A DNA stretch of 64,000 bases from Prinia subflava (GCF_021018805.1 NC_086259.1:10716501-10780500); one strand, 5' to 3'. Shown: positions 12,901-25,848, counted from the first letter of the stretch. Numbers and translations are program-made. Notes: generated by a model from the sequence alone, not told the origin.

Positions 12901-14855
12901 AGGCTTTTGACAAGCTCAGGTGAATTTAGTTGATCAAGTTTGGATTCACTTCTTTGAGTAAAATCTGTCATCCTGTGTTCTGTGGTTGTAGAGGGACCTT
13001 CACACAGATCTGGAACTGTTTTCAAGCTTTGGTGTTTGAAGCTAAGCATGTAAATACAATTGTCAGAAATTATTATCTGTAGATACTGTTACAGGGTTTT
13101 ATTCCCTCTCTCTAGGAAGCTAGTTTTTGGAACCATAAGAAATGTATAAAGAAAAGAAGTTAGCTTCACTGTAAAAAATTCACAAGGAATGGTGGTGAGG
13201 TTTATAGATAAACCAAGATTTATTATATGTAATCATTATTTTTAAAATAGACTTCCTTTTATGTTCTCCTTTTTAGTAGAAACAAATGATCCTATAAAGC
13301 CAGCTCTTCAATGTTGTAGGATAACAGTGCATTATGATGCAAAAGTCTGTTTTCATGCAGTGGAAAATGTGCATACTTACTGCCTGCTTTGTGTTTTTTA
13401 AGGGCACGTTCTTTGGATTTTAAAATTCATTTCCTGAAAGGCAGGTTCAAATGAGCCTTGGAAGTAGACAGTACTAGTAAAGGGGGTTTGAGTTGTACCA
13501 GAAGGAGCTCACAGATGGATTGTAGGTCAGTTGCTGTTTTGTGAGGGTGACTTTTATTTGTCTTTTTAAAAGCACTTTGAACATAAGCTATTAGACTAAT
13601 AAAAGTTTTGGCAGATCAGTTTTGTGCATCCACGTGCTCTTGCCCCATTGCCTAATGCCTTCGGATTTCAGTCTAGTGTCCCCACACCACCATCAGCACC
13701 GACCTTTTCTCCAAACTAGGACTGATTTCTGGACAAAAGGGAATAGGTGTGGTGAGTCCTCAGGAGCTTCACAAGTGCTAATTGATGCCCTGATACACTC
13801 ACATTACAGCCCTTCCCTTGTGGAGGGCACTAGTGTGCATCTGCTTCTTTTATTTATCTATTAATTTTAATGAAATACGTAAGAATTCACTCTTTTAAAG
13901 AACTTACTCTCTAGCCTTTGTCTAGTTTGCCAAACAGTCTCAGCAGTAGTTAAGGCAGATTTACAGGCAACCAATAAAAGGTGTGATTATGTGATATTCA
14001 CTTCCTTAGAAAACCAGATTAACAAAACAAAATTATCCAAGCCTTCCTGGAGTGGGAAGCAGTCTTGTGCATACAAAGCAAGAAGCTGCTGATTAGCAGT
14101 GTTATACCTTGCTGGGAGCTGCTGCCTCCACACACTGCTGGATTCTGAACTCCAGCTGAAACCAGAGCTGCTGTGGTCACAAGAGGATATGGGGAAAAAG
14201 GACACTACAGGTAGGGAACTGGGGAGGAAAACAACTTCGGACATTTTCTGTTATCAAAAGAGAGCTTTTACATAAAATGAGAGATAATTGTCAGGCACTG
14301 AGGAATGTAAAAATAGAAAGCACCAGAATGCTAGCAGCACATTTTTTAAAATGTACATTTTGATTTTTTTACTTTTTCCCTGAAAAGTATTGTTATGTAA
14401 AACTATTTGAGTTTATCATGTAGTGTATCATGTTTATCATGTACAGTGTATCATGTATCATCTGTACATCAGAATGAAACAGAAGGGTCTTTGCAATGAT
14501 TGCAGAAAGAGGGATCACTTTCTTACTGCTTGATATTCTATTGTTTATATACTGAAAGATGGCATTATCTACAGATTCATCAGATGAGCTGTATGATCTA
14601 TTTAATTGTTCTAGAGTCTTTGTATTTATTTATGTGGAGATTTGCCCTGGTTAAAGCCACTGGTACCTATCCACAGTTTGTGCAATATAGTGAAATATGA
14701 AAATAAAGTAGCAAGTGCTGGCATCTGTATCTTCACCACATTCTAGACTCATTCTTGTTAACTTGACAGCTTTGCCTTGTCTTGAAATATCTTGACTCCT
14801 GTAAAAAGAATAATTATTTTCCTCTTTTTGTTGTTTGGATTTTTTCCTCCTTTAG
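9950..14855 (+). other. FTO intron 2 (4.9 kb)
   Basis: It starts gtaacg and ends with the pyrimidine-rich acceptor tttttcctcctttag. Several long open frames occur on the minus strand (10528-11007 and 11776-12273), but their translations show no domain and no splice context, so I treat them as chance. A small tandem of the words cactacagctgtatg and cactacagctgcaga lies near 11281-11311, and an imperfect TATCATGT repeat lies at 14410-14468. I see no interspersed repeat with confidence. Confidence 0.85.
14410..14468 (+). repeat. Imperfect tandem repeat of TATCATGT words
   Basis: The word tatcatg recurs several times, including two longer units of 21-23 bp that begin gtttatcatgta and end gtatcat. 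It is a short diverged minisatellite in intron 2, about 390 bp before exon 3. Confidence 0.6.
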
Positions 14856-15513
14856 TGGAAGACCAAGTATTCCAAGCTGATTTTCAGGAAATCTGACACA
14901 GTACCCGAAGAGCTCCATCAGATGGTACAAGAAAGCTTTCTGACCTTGCGAGAACACAACTGTTTCTTTCAAGATCTTGTAAGGATCAAAGGAAAAGACT
15001 TTCTTACTCCAGTGTCTCGTATATTAATTGGAAACCCAGGATGCACTTATAAGTACTTGAACACAAGATTATTTACAGTTCCTTGGCCTACAGAAGGCTA
15101 TGATGTAAAATATTGCAGTCCTCAAATACATGATGCTTGTAAAGCATTAATGAGACTTAATGACTACTTGCATATTGAAGCAGTCAAGGCAATACGAGGA
15201 CAAGATTTGTTTGAGACCAAAGAAATTAAAGATACGACTGCAATGGATAGGGAGCAAAGTTTAGCTACTTCTCTTACAGAGCAAGGGTCTGTTTCAAAAG
15301 ATCAAAGCAGTGTTTGTGTACCAGAGGATGACAGAAGTCTGAAGAGCAGAACATCTTATAACTTGACATTACTGAATTATATGGATCCACTGCAAATGCT
15401 GTACTTGAAACAAGAACCTTACTTTGGGATGGGGAGCATGGCAGTGAGCTGGCACCATGACGAGAACCTGGTGGAAAGGTCAACGGTGGCTGTGTACAAT
15501 TACAGCTGTGAGG
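14856..15513 (+). CDS. FTO: FTO exon 3 (658 bp), core of catalytic domain
   Basis: This is the largest exon and encodes most of the FTO double-stranded beta-helix domain. It starts with TGG (a conserved Trp) and ends GAG G|gtgagt in phase 1. Motifs seen in order are [16 protein letters not shown] (residues about 44-60 of the exon), [18 protein letters not shown] with the substrate-site arginine (human R96) at 15066-15068, LLNYMDP with the 2-oxoglutarate-binding Asn (human N205) at 15375-15377, and [18 protein letters not shown]. In the last, the iron ligands correspond to human H231 (15453-15455) and D233 (15459-15461), and the base-contacting Glu E234 follows. Between LNDYLHIE and KSRTSYN lies a Ser/Thr/Gln/Asp-rich loop of 54 residues. 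The equivalent human loop has about 44 and is poorly conserved. The frame is open throughout, so the catalytic half looks functional. Confidence 0.97.
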
Positions 15514-16252
15514 GTGAGTGATGGGACTGGAGCAGTCCCAAAAATCCCCCAAATCCCTGAACTCTCCTGTGTGTATGTACTTCAGCACACCTGCATGCTG
15601 GCCTAGACTTGTCACGTGCTTCTGAACCCACTGTGGTACCTTTTGTATTTAAGCCTTATCTTTATTTCCACTAAAACCTCTACAAAATACCTGTGTTTAC
15701 TGCAGCTGGTTTGCAGTTGTTCTCTAACTAGATTTAAAAATTGGTATCATTAATTCCCTGACTAAGAGCCAGGAGCCCAAAATCTGTCAAATGCCTTTCT
15801 TAGGTTAATGCATGTACGTTTTCTGTCCTGTAAAATGTTTCACTAAGGTTGGGATCACCATTTTCATAGTGTTATTTATCATACACAGACTTGCTTTGCT
15901 CTATGCTGATTTTACTACTCTTCTTTCTTTAGAAAGATCATTTTCAGTTGGTTTTGGATAGAAGTATTACTGTATTTACTTAGAAATACGTGCATTTTGT
16001 CTAGGCATGCTGTAGTGTTAATATGTGTTTTATGGAGGGCTTGCCAACATTTCTCTAGCTGGGAAAGGTGGACACAGCATTTAAACAACTGCTGTCTGAC
16101 AGGCTTTGCAGACTCTTGCTTATTTTAAAACCAACTGCATACAGTATTTTAGGGGTGGTGGTAAAAGTGCAGCTGAACCATCATTAAATATTTCATTTTT
16201 AGTTTAAAGTACCTATCCCATTTTTATCTTTATTGAAGAGCAGACATGAGGA

Positions 16253-16275
16253 TTTTTGTTTGTTTGTTTGTTTTT
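16253..16275 (+). repeat. (TTTG)n microsatellite
   Basis: About four to five TTTG units stand in an AT-rich part of intron 3. Confidence 0.8.
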
Positions 16276-18142
16276 CCTAACAATGCTTGAACAAAGGCCT
16301 GGATATTTTTTTAATGACTCTTAGTTTTGCAAACATAAGATTAGAATTTAGATTTGAATTTACAAAAGTTGTTATGTTTCATAATTCACAATGGATTTTT
16401 TTCTTCTTCCAAAAATCCTGTGATGTTTGCTTTAGAACAGGGGAAGTATTTCTGTTGACTTCTGTAGGTTTTGGCTAAAGACTGTAATATAAAAATAATA
16501 GTTTATACTCCCACAAGCATTCTCTTATTGGTTTTGTTATTAGTTTTGAAACCGTGTGTCACTTTGTTACTTAATGTACCACTGAAATCATATTATTTAT
16601 GTTTTCCTGGATATAAAACATTAACTGGCTTAGCAAATTGAGGAGAAGAGATTTCCTGACTGGTAAAAGTGTCATTTTCTTCATGAACTTCTTTCTGTCC
16701 TATTTGTCAATGGTGTCAAGTAGATGTGCTGGGTTTTTTTCCATTAGTATTGTAGAGAAATATTTTTTCAGTAGGATTTTAACTTAAAGAAACCTAAACA
16801 TGAACTTGAAGTAATAATACAGTGTATGAGGATTTATTGTTGTATGCTTAAAACTTTTCACTTTAACATAAAGTTCACTTATGGAGAGGGAAAAAAGTGA
16901 GTAACTTTAAGTTCAGAGAGCTATAAATTAACAAAAATGAAAGCTGCTATGTTTATCCTTAACTCATCAGTTGACTTTATTTCTTTTATTCAGCAAGTTA
17001 AATAAGTAAAAATTGTGGCGTTTTAAAACCACTGCAAATTCTGTAGAAGATTTGATTGATGTGGGTAGAAAGAAGTATTTTATATATTTAAGTTAAAATT
17101 TATTTTGATATCTGTGTACAATTAATGTTTTTGCCAAATGCAATAGTTTTTTCATAAATACACTTTAAAGTTTGTATTTTTTGTTTTTTGAAAAGTTTGG
17201 AAATAGACACGAAAACAAAGAAAGCAGGATCTTTCTAGTTAATAAATCAATTGTTCCATCATAATAAAAACCCCATTAAAGTCACTACATGAAATTTTTC
17301 TGTGAAATTCATCTGTGTTCAGGGTGTGGCTGGCATTGATATATCCCCAAAGCAATGTCCTGCTTATTCACAAATTGGAGGAAATAGATCCTGTTTATAG
17401 CTTAGGAATATGGTTTTGTAACTGAAGAGTCAGTAAATATCTGTTTGTGTTAAAGTTGTGCACCCACTGCATCCAAGAGGATTTTATTTTAGAGAAGTAG
17501 GTTGTCTTTTTGCTCTTCTGGTTTTCTGTTTACAGCATTCAAGTGCTGGTGGTTATAAGTTCATCAATGTTTATTATTAATAAAGCTCATTATTCTTTCA
17601 AGTTCTATATAATGTCAGTGGTTTTTTTGGTTTCTGCAGTTCACCAAGACTTTAAATATTTCCTATATTATTAGGTCTCCATAGTTGGGAAACATTAGGA
17701 TCTCAACATCTTTTTGAAGAATATTGTAATATCTTTGTAGAATCATGTTGGGACTTCTCTTCTTATTTTTCACACATTTGTTTAGTTTTTATGCTGACAT
17801 CTTTTAGTAGTACTTACTCAATTAATTTAGTATTGAATTAACATTCAATTCACAGTGTAGTGTAAAAAGACTGTCACAGAATCATTACAGAATAGATAAT
17901 AAAAAGAGTTGATGTGGTCAGAATTTTTTTGTTGGAGCTATTTTTCCTTAGAAGATGTAGATGAGCTGTATTAGTAATTTTCTGGGAGAAAACACTGATT
18001 CTGTGGGAAATGCAAACACAAATCAAGCATGTTGATTTTTGTTGGAACCAGCTTGACTCTCTTTTCTTCCAGGTCCTGCATGTTTGTTTTGCCAGCTCAG
18101 TTCCTCAGACCCTGGCTGGTCTCTGAGGTGCTGCAGGCTCAG

Positions 18143-18442
18143 GCTGCCAGAGCTGCAAGGCTGCTGCTGCTGTGCTCTGCTGCAAGTGCAGAATGCCCAG
18201 GCTGCCAGAGCTGCAAGGCTGCTGCTGTGCCCTGCTGCAAGTGCAGAATCCCCGGGCTGCCAGAGCTGCAAGGCTGCTGCTGTGCCCTGCTGCAAGTGCA
18301 GAATCCCCGGGCTGCCAGAGCTGCAAGGCTGCTGCTGCTGTGCCCTGCTGCAAGTGCAGAATGCCCAGGCTGCCAGAGCTGCAAGGCTGCTGCTGCTGCT
18401 GTGCCCTGCTGCAAGTGCAGAATGCCCAGGCTGCCAGAGCTG
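18143..18442 (+). repeat. Compound minisatellite with nested CTG repeat
   Basis: Five complete head-to-tail copies begin gctgccagagctgcaag: 18143-18200 (58 bp), 18201-18255 (55), 18256-18310 (55), 18311-18368 (58) and 18369-18429 (61). A 13-bp partial sixth copy ends at 18442. The length differences are fully explained by the number of CTG triplets inside each copy (4, 3, 3, 4, 5). Copies 2 and 3 end in ccccgg, the others in gcccag. The unit length is 1 modulo 3, so each copy shifts frame, and the long open frames read here on both strands are artefacts of the repeat rather than genes. A 12-bp inverted copy of the unit start (cagctctggcag) caps the array at 18488-18499. Confidence 0.95.
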
Positions 18443-21400
18443 GAGCAGCAGGAGCCCTTGGAGTCAGGCAGCCTTACTGAGCTATGGCAGCTCTGGCAGG
18501 CTGTTTAGAGATGCACAGCTCAGGTTATTTGGTTTTCTTTTTACTTTCATTTACATCTTTATATCAGTATTTGCTTTGTACCTACTTACTGGATTAAATG
18601 GCATTAAAACAGATACTACTGTAATTGAAACAACTTGTTTTCATGTTCATTTGTTCATTGTTTGATGCTGTAATGAAAATTTCATGTTTGAAACTTTGAT
18701 CAGTATTAATTGGAGTAGAAGCAGTTTTCAATGCCAGAAAAGATATTTAGACATCAACATAAAGATATTGGAACAAGCTGATATTTTAATTGGTATCAGT
18801 GTTTATTTTCTTGTTTCTAGTGTAAAACTCTTTCAAAGCAACTTCAAATGAAGCACATTCCTAAAAACAAAATAAGGTAAACATTTTGCTTGATGCTTTT
18901 CCTTACATTGCTTAAGGTTAAGAGTAGGTTGTCAAATGATGAGAATCATTTGGGGAGTCATAAAAGTCTGAGAGGTTTCCTTTTAGTGTGTATGCTGCAT
19001 AAAAGTGCATGTGCAGAACTGAATGGGTTACAGAATGTGTGTTCAATTATACTGCCACTAACAGTATTTGAAATCAATTTACTTTTTAGAATTTATCAAT
19101 GAAAAGGAATTTCAAATTTTGACCAATTCAGCATTTTTAATAACACATTAGCTTACAAGTATCCTATCATCTGAGAGCATGAAGGTAAAAAAATTGTTCA
19201 GGATTTTAATAGAGTAAGCTAATAACCCATATTTATTTCCTGCTGCAGTTATAAAAGTGGATTGCAATCCACTAGAATAAGGGCATTTTCAAAAATTGGA
19301 TTTTATCCATGAAAGTTCCTATTGACTAGCCTTCCATCAGGTCAATGTAAGTTTTGTAGGAAGTTTTATTACTTAGCAGAGCACTAGTTGGTTCTAAATC
19401 TAAAGATGTTCTTTGAAATAGACTTCACAAAACCAAAAAATCGTAAGATTTAAGTTTCAGTTATGAACTTGCAGGAGAGAGAAAAAAATGCAAACACTTG
19501 AAGTGTGTCCATCTTCCTCTTACCAGGATTTCCCACGGACAATGAGATTAGATAAGTAGTTTTCTCTAGATTCTTTACCATATTTAGTTTGCTTTCTTGC
19601 CCTAAGGCCTACTTGCTGTTTAACTTTTGAACTTCTGCACAACTGGCTCTGTCTGCTGACAAGGTAATGTTAAAAGGTGTCACAAACTTACTGCTAGTTG
19701 CAGTGATGACTAATCTTCAAGGACCTTTTGTGCCTGTTTCTTTTGTAAAATGCTGTTTGTATGTTTTTACTCTGTGAAGTTAGAAGCAACATCCCGGCAT
19801 GTAGCTTAATGATGGTTGTTTCCTTTAATTGGGAATAAAAATAACTGAGATGCACTACAGATGTATATTTCCCCACCATATTAAAAAAATCGTGAAACTA
19901 CAAAAGTTGTTCAGCATTCAAGTCAGTCTAACTTTGTAGTTTACAATAACCCTCTTTATGTACTACTTAACAGATAAAAGTCATGGAGTAGATGTTTTTT
20001 TGCAGGATTGGAATGGTTTCTAATGTCAATAATACAACAGAAATAACAGAAGTGGTATGTAGAAAATCTTATATTACTTTTAAAAAAATGAATAAGTGCA
20101 TGAAATGGTCACAGCTCTAACTTGTAGGGTCTTACCAGTTTGATTTATGTTCTGAGAGTCACAAATTTTTAGTGATCCACTAACTTCCACAATAATAGAT
20201 TAGAATCCCTTTTGTCTAAAAAGAAATCATCACTTAAATAGATTGTTGTGGGTTGTGGGGTTTCTTTTAAATGTGTTCTCACTGATCAAATACAGCCTCT
20301 CCTTCAGAAATGATGACAGATTATTGTTTGTTCTTTTTTTAGTGCTTTTGTTCCCCATATATTTGGATACAGCATTTCAAACATGAGTTGATAAGAAAAT
20401 TGTTGGCAAAAAGTTGCAAGAAAAATATAAATGTTAATAGAATTTAACCTCTTAGACTGTGGCTTTTCAGTAATGAGGTAGAGGAAATAACTTTGGGTAG
20501 ATACTTCTTTCCCATCAGCTGCTGAGAAGCAAAGCATGCTCTGCTTCTTTCACTTCTTGCATATAACATATATAAATTGCTGTTGAAAGACAGTGATAAT
20601 TTATGTATTTGTTTAATTGAGGAACATGTGCCCAAATCTTTTCAAATTCTGGAAAAAATCAATCAATCTGTAAAAAATAATGTTACAGTGGTCAGATGGA
20701 TTTGATGTTGAAGTAAATGCTTACAGTCCTAGTTCTTTGCAGTGTGTTGGCAGTGATTCTGTTGTCTTTAGAAATGGTGTGTAAGGTTACATTTAGGATA
20801 TAATTTGGCATTGCAGCTTGACTTGAATAGAGACCATTTAAGTTTCAGAGCATTAAAAAAGTCTCAAACTCTGGAAGATTTTGGAGCTGAATAGCAAATA
20901 AACCTTTCAAAGCTGCTTTCTTTTCTGTGCTCTGGAACAATAACCAAAGTAGTTCCAGGAAAACAAGTTTCATATTGTTCTGAACCTAACCCTGACCCAA
21001 ACCTGATAAGATCAGATCTAAATGCTGGAACATCTCTGAAATTGGAGCTGTCTAGTTGAAAGCATAATGCTGTGGCCAATTTTCTGCAGCTACATTCTCT
21101 CTTTCATGGTTCTGCCATAATTACAGGTTTGATGAGGTATTGTTACGTTGTGGTAAGCTTTTTACTTCATTGCTCCATTTTATTTGGGATTCCAGCATAA
21201 AGGTTTCTTCCAGGCCCAAGTCTGTAAACCTCTGCTGACCAGAATTCAAATCTGCTCATAGTTTTGTTATACTTCCATTAAGTACTTTTACATTTGACCA
21301 TTTCTGTATGGCTTACTACAAAATAAGTTCGTGTTCTTAAGGTGATGGGTATGTGATCCATGATTTATTCATATGATTTATTCTCAAATACTTATCATTT

Positions 21401-23559
21401 AGATGCATCCAAATGTTTTCACTTAAATGGCAACTGTAGTGATATCAATAAATATACATCATCCAGTCATTTTTGAGGTGTTGTAGAGAATTTAATAACA
21501 ACATCTTTTTATGTAAAAGTTTGTCTGTGCTACTTGGGGATATGCCACAAATGTTAAGGTGTCTGTATTTTTCCCTTGCTCTCAGTTTCAGGGTAGCTTG
21601 CATTTAAAAGCAAGTAGCAGCTTGCTTCCATTTGTTACCAAAATAACATGGTAGGAGCAATCAGTTTCAATTGCTGCTGATAATTATAAGGTGCAATAAT
21701 TGAGAATATAGAGAAAAGGAGACTGTGAGCTGTATTTGAACCGAGTACTTAAGCAATAAAAAATTTATCAAACTGCAAAAAATAAGTCATTTTAACGAGC
21801 ACATTCCAAAGGTGCTGGATTTATGAGGAGACCCCAGGAAACTTTGATTGAAATTGCTGTCTCTGATTGTAGTTCTATATTTTATTGGTGCCATATTGTG
21901 AACAGTGCTGCTGCCAAAGTGAATGGGAAGGCAGCACAACAGAGCGAGTTAACCCAGAAAGGTTACTTCTTTTTATAATATCCATGATGTATTGCATTAA
22001 AAACGCCTTGAAAGCCATCCTATTTGCAGTTTTCAGAAAACATTTTTCTTAAATTAAGTTACGATTTATCTGAACAGGGTAGAAAATATGAAAGCCCCTT
22101 GAAGAGTTTAGTATTGATTTTTCTGAGTGTTTGCTAGTTCTTGTTTTCTCATTTGTGTGCTCCTTGATGGAAGGGCCTAGAGCTGCTCCTGAGCCACAGC
22201 GTCACTTGGAGGAGAACTGCAGCAGTGAAGGGAGGGAACTTGGGGACTCTAAGAATTTTCACTTAATAACATTTAGATTGGCTCTTTAATAGGCTTTGTC
22301 TCTCTGCTTCCTCAATTTAGACAACATTTCATTGACATAATAGTTAATAAATTGTCTTAATTTTCTAAAGGCTGCCCCCAGCTAACCTGTGGTATCCATG
22401 TGAGATAAATGACATGAATATTTTAAAACTGTGAGTTTGTAGTCATACTTTGTGTGTGCCTCTTGTAATAAGAGCTATACATCTTCCTCTTTTTCTTGGA
22501 GAATTAAATGACGACAAAGGTTTTAAAAATTATTACACGAAAGCACATTTCAAGTGGACAGTGAAATGCACACAATAACTAAGTTGTAAGCAAGAATTGG
22601 ACATGGTGCATAGTTAATTTCTAAGTCTTCACTGCTGTTCTGTGCCAACTGCTTATTAAAACTTCATCCCTCCTCTGTCAAAATGCACTGTTACTTAGCT
22701 GTAAAACTGTTACACCATAGCTCCCAAATACCTTGTTATAAATGCTGACTGTATCTTTCAATTTATACTGCAGTGAAGTAAGCTTATGAAAATAGTTCTG
22801 AGGGATTAAGCTCTAAATACTATTTCTATGCAGTGGATTATTTTTTCCCCGAGCTCAACACGTTCATGTTGCATAATGATAAGAAAAGTGTTGTGACAAA
22901 TGTATTGAAGCTTCATTGGCTCTTGCACATGTTATCTAGCATGTTTGACTAGCAATTTTGAGAAAAGAATGACAGAGATGGTTCCAAGATTTGCTTTGTT
23001 GGTCTAGTCTATGTTTTGTAACCATTATTTCATCTTACTTTTCCTCAGTTTATGGTTTGGTGAAATTGTGGGTACAGAAACAAAAATAAATTGTTCCTAA
23101 AATGCTTTGGCAGTTTATGACTTGAAATTCTTTCAGAAGTTATCTATTGTTATATCAGTGTTGCTGCATTTCTTGATTTTTTTCTTCCATGCTTGTAGTT
23201 TTAGTAATGAAAAAAATTAATGATGCTTAACTGAAACTCCCCTTACACACGCTTAAGAATTTCAGAAAACCTTGAGCCCATTACAAGCCTTGACTTGATT
23301 AGCCTTCGCTTGGTAGCTAACTTAAAGTTTTCATCTTGGTAAAGTTGGCTGCAAAAAAATTCCTGACCTCATATGGGTTTTTTTTTTCTTTTATCTGTTG
23401 CATACTTTTGAATTTGGAGATGATGATTGTAGTCAATAGAGACTATGAAATCTTTAAGCCCATTAAGATTGTACCAATATGGGATATCTTTGAGTTTAAA
23501 GCAGATTTTGTGTTGATGATTCTTACCTGTTCCCTCATTTTTGTGGTCTCTTTCTCAAG

Positions 23560-23703
23560 ATTCAGCCATACACAAAAGCCATGAACAAGAGCTGAAGGGA
23601 AGAGATCCAGCTGTGTGGCACGTAGGCTTGAAGGTGGCCTGGGACATAGAGACACCTGGATTGGCAGTGCCACTTCACCAGGGAGACATCTACTTGATGC
23701 TTG
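23560..23703 (+). CDS. FTO: FTO exon 4 (144 bp)
   Basis: The exon begins with two bases that complete the Asp codon split from exon 3, and ends CTT G|gtaatt in phase 1. After a variable stretch ([12 protein letters not shown]) it encodes [20 protein letters not shown] followed by [15 protein letters not shown]. This aligns closely with human FTO, including the Trp-His-Val strand, the DIETPGLA turn and the tyrosine that contacts 2-oxoglutarate (human Y295), here at 23691-23693. The length of the variable stretch equals the human one, but the human segment is strongly acidic while this one is mixed in charge. Context fixes the assignment: acceptor tttctcaag, phase continuity on both sides, and its place between exons 3 and 5. 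Confidence 0.96.
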
Positions 23704-25832
23704 GTAATTTTCAAGGACTAAGAAGATGAACCTTTTGTTGAAAATGGAGAAAATTATCCTATGTTAAAATAAGTTACCATACCTTCCTTACAGTTAGGAC
23801 TTTTCTTACTTAGAAAAACATGAAATCTGTCTGGAGTATATAGCAAATTCCTCCTACTCTGCCTACTTCCTGAGTATTTTGGGGAACTTTTTTTTCTTAA
23901 AGTTTCATTCACTTTACAGCTAAGAAAGAAATAGTCTTTCACCTTTTCTGTCTGTTGTGCAGTCAGAATTACTAGTCCAAGTTAGGTTTCAGGCCATAAC
24001 TAGAATTTCCCAGATCTTGCCAGAAGTTATGCTGTATCTGTCCTATCCTTGTATTTCTAGATTCTCTTTGTATTCTTAATGCAATTTTTCTAAGCATCTC
24101 TTATGTTCAACAAATAAGTTTCTGTTCTTCAGCTTGGCTTATCAAGTGACACCTGTATTATGTAAGATGTGAATAAATGGCCTAAAGTTTTCTGGTACCC
24201 TGCTCCTTGAGGTTTCAATCATTGTGCCAATCTGTGGATATTTTATTAATCACCAGTTTCACACATGACACTTCTCTCCTTCTGCTACTATGTCTATATT
24301 CAAACATGCTGTTTTCTAGCAGTGGGATTATGCTAAGATCATAATGAACACAGCTGTCTGACTCCAAGAATGAGTCTCAATGTCTCAAGCGTAGAGGATT
24401 AAAAAAAGAAAATTAAATTGAGTTAATTTGCTTGAGCAGCTGAGCTCATGTGCTGAGGTTTATCCATTGAAAGAAACGAAGCGAGAACTGTTGCTAAGGT
24501 TTGTTGGCACAAAATCTGTTGCTTTCTCTTTTGGCTTCTGTTTCTCTTGGTTATAATTTTTTTTAAAAATAAATTTCGTTATAAATCACACAAAAACAAG
24601 AACAAGGCTTCTGACATCATCGTGTTGGCCTGTTTAGTATCTTGGCTTGACAGACATCATCTTTGAAGACTGAGAGCCCTTGCAGAGCTCCCTGCTTATG
24701 TGACTGTGACATGGGAGGCATATTCCATGGACTGGCCCTAGGATGACTTGTCACACTCCCAGGTTTATGGGCAGAGCAGTCTTTTGAACTTTACCTTTCA
24801 CAGTTTTTATACTAAAAACAATACCTTTATTAGCCATCGTAAAAACCATGCACCATTCCTTGTTCATAGTTATCTCATGAAATTTCTGCACTGTCATCAG
24901 GGAAGTGTAAAAGTGCTGGACTAACTGCTCTGAAGTGTGGTCAGATGGAAAGATCAGGAGCTAAGATGTGAGATCCTTTGGCATAGTGGTCTGCATGTGC
25001 CTCCCTTTTTTGTAAAGGTTTAAAGTAGAAGCCTAAAGGGAAGGAGAGATAGTGAAAATGAAGTTTAAGTGGCAGCTAAACATTCCTAGACAAGTTATTA
25101 TAATCTATTTTTGTGCAATAGCAGTTAGGGCATCAAGTGAACTTCTTATCTAATCCTTCATGGCTGGAAACTTTGAGCATATACAGCAATGCTGGCCAAC
25201 AGATTCAGAAGGTATTTAATAAAAGAAGGGGACTAACTTTAGTATTTTTATTGCAAAATACTCTAGATTGTAGTTGATTGAGTTACCAGATCATAAGGGT
25301 GTTTTTTATTCCCTAGTGGAATTTATATAGTAACTAAAGTATTTTCAGAGATTCTATATGAAGGGTAGATCAGAAAGTTAGTTTATTTAATGAGTAACAT
25401 CATGAGCATGTTTAGATGGAAACAAAGGATATATTAAACATTCTTTTGAAGATGATGTGTAAATCACTTTCTTATTAATACTTTTGAAGAGCTACAGATT
25501 TGAGCTCTGTAGGCCAGGTGTTTTTTTAATCTCCTCTGCATTTCCATGGTCTTTGTATTTCTTTTCAATTACTTGGAAAAAAACTTACTCTTCTAAATAA
25601 TCTTAGAGGGTATTCTCAAAATGGCCCTTTTATTAGGTTTCTTTGTGTAGCAGAACTGCCTTTATCATTTTGACTTAGGGTGAAAGACAGTATAAGGAAA
25701 CTTGCACAGTTTTACTACATTTTTTACTGTTCAGATCTTTTGCACTAATTTTTAAGAGCGGGCATCTTGAGGATGCCATCTAAAAGACAACATATGAGAA
25801 AACTGTGTAAAAAAAGAACCTTGGCAATAATT

Positions 25833-25848
25833 AAAAAAAAAAAAAAAA
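25833..25848 (+). repeat. Poly(A) run of 16
   Basis: A homopolymer of 16 A is followed by gataaaaaag. I saw no retroposed gene body directly upstream, so it is not called as a processed pseudogene tail. Confidence 0.85.

Larger units (their letters stand above)
15514..23559 (+). other. FTO intron 3 (8.0 kb)
   Basis: It has the strong donor gtgagt and an acceptor ending tctttctcaag. It contains a TTTG microsatellite (16253-16275) and a GC-rich compound minisatellite (18143-18442) that stands out from AT-rich surroundings and creates overlapping open frames on both strands. It also contains a possible degraded CR1 tail near 17875 that I did not accept. The part from 21780 to 22080 is rich in words typical of developmental enhancers but cannot be judged without alignment. 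No exon-like segment was recognised. Confidence 0.85.

Noticed and set aside
13433..13460. tRNA B-box-like word (ggttcaaatgagcc)
   Set aside because: The word does not fit the full B-box consensus, and no A box or cloverleaf can be drawn around it.
17872..17930. Possible CR1 tail (gtcacagaatcattacagaa)
   Set aside because: It resembles the reverse complement of CR1 terminal repeats for only about 20 bp; the following sequence does not match the CR1 body.
18023..18665. Overlapping Cys/Leu/Ala/Gln-rich open frames on both strands
   Set aside because: They are produced by the tandem minisatellite, whose GC-rich unit lacks stops in all frames. Unit length 1 modulo 3 cycles the frame, and the peptides are repeat translations.
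25833..25848. Poly(A) run as a processed pseudogene tail
   Set aside because: No recognisable coding remnant lies upstream of it.
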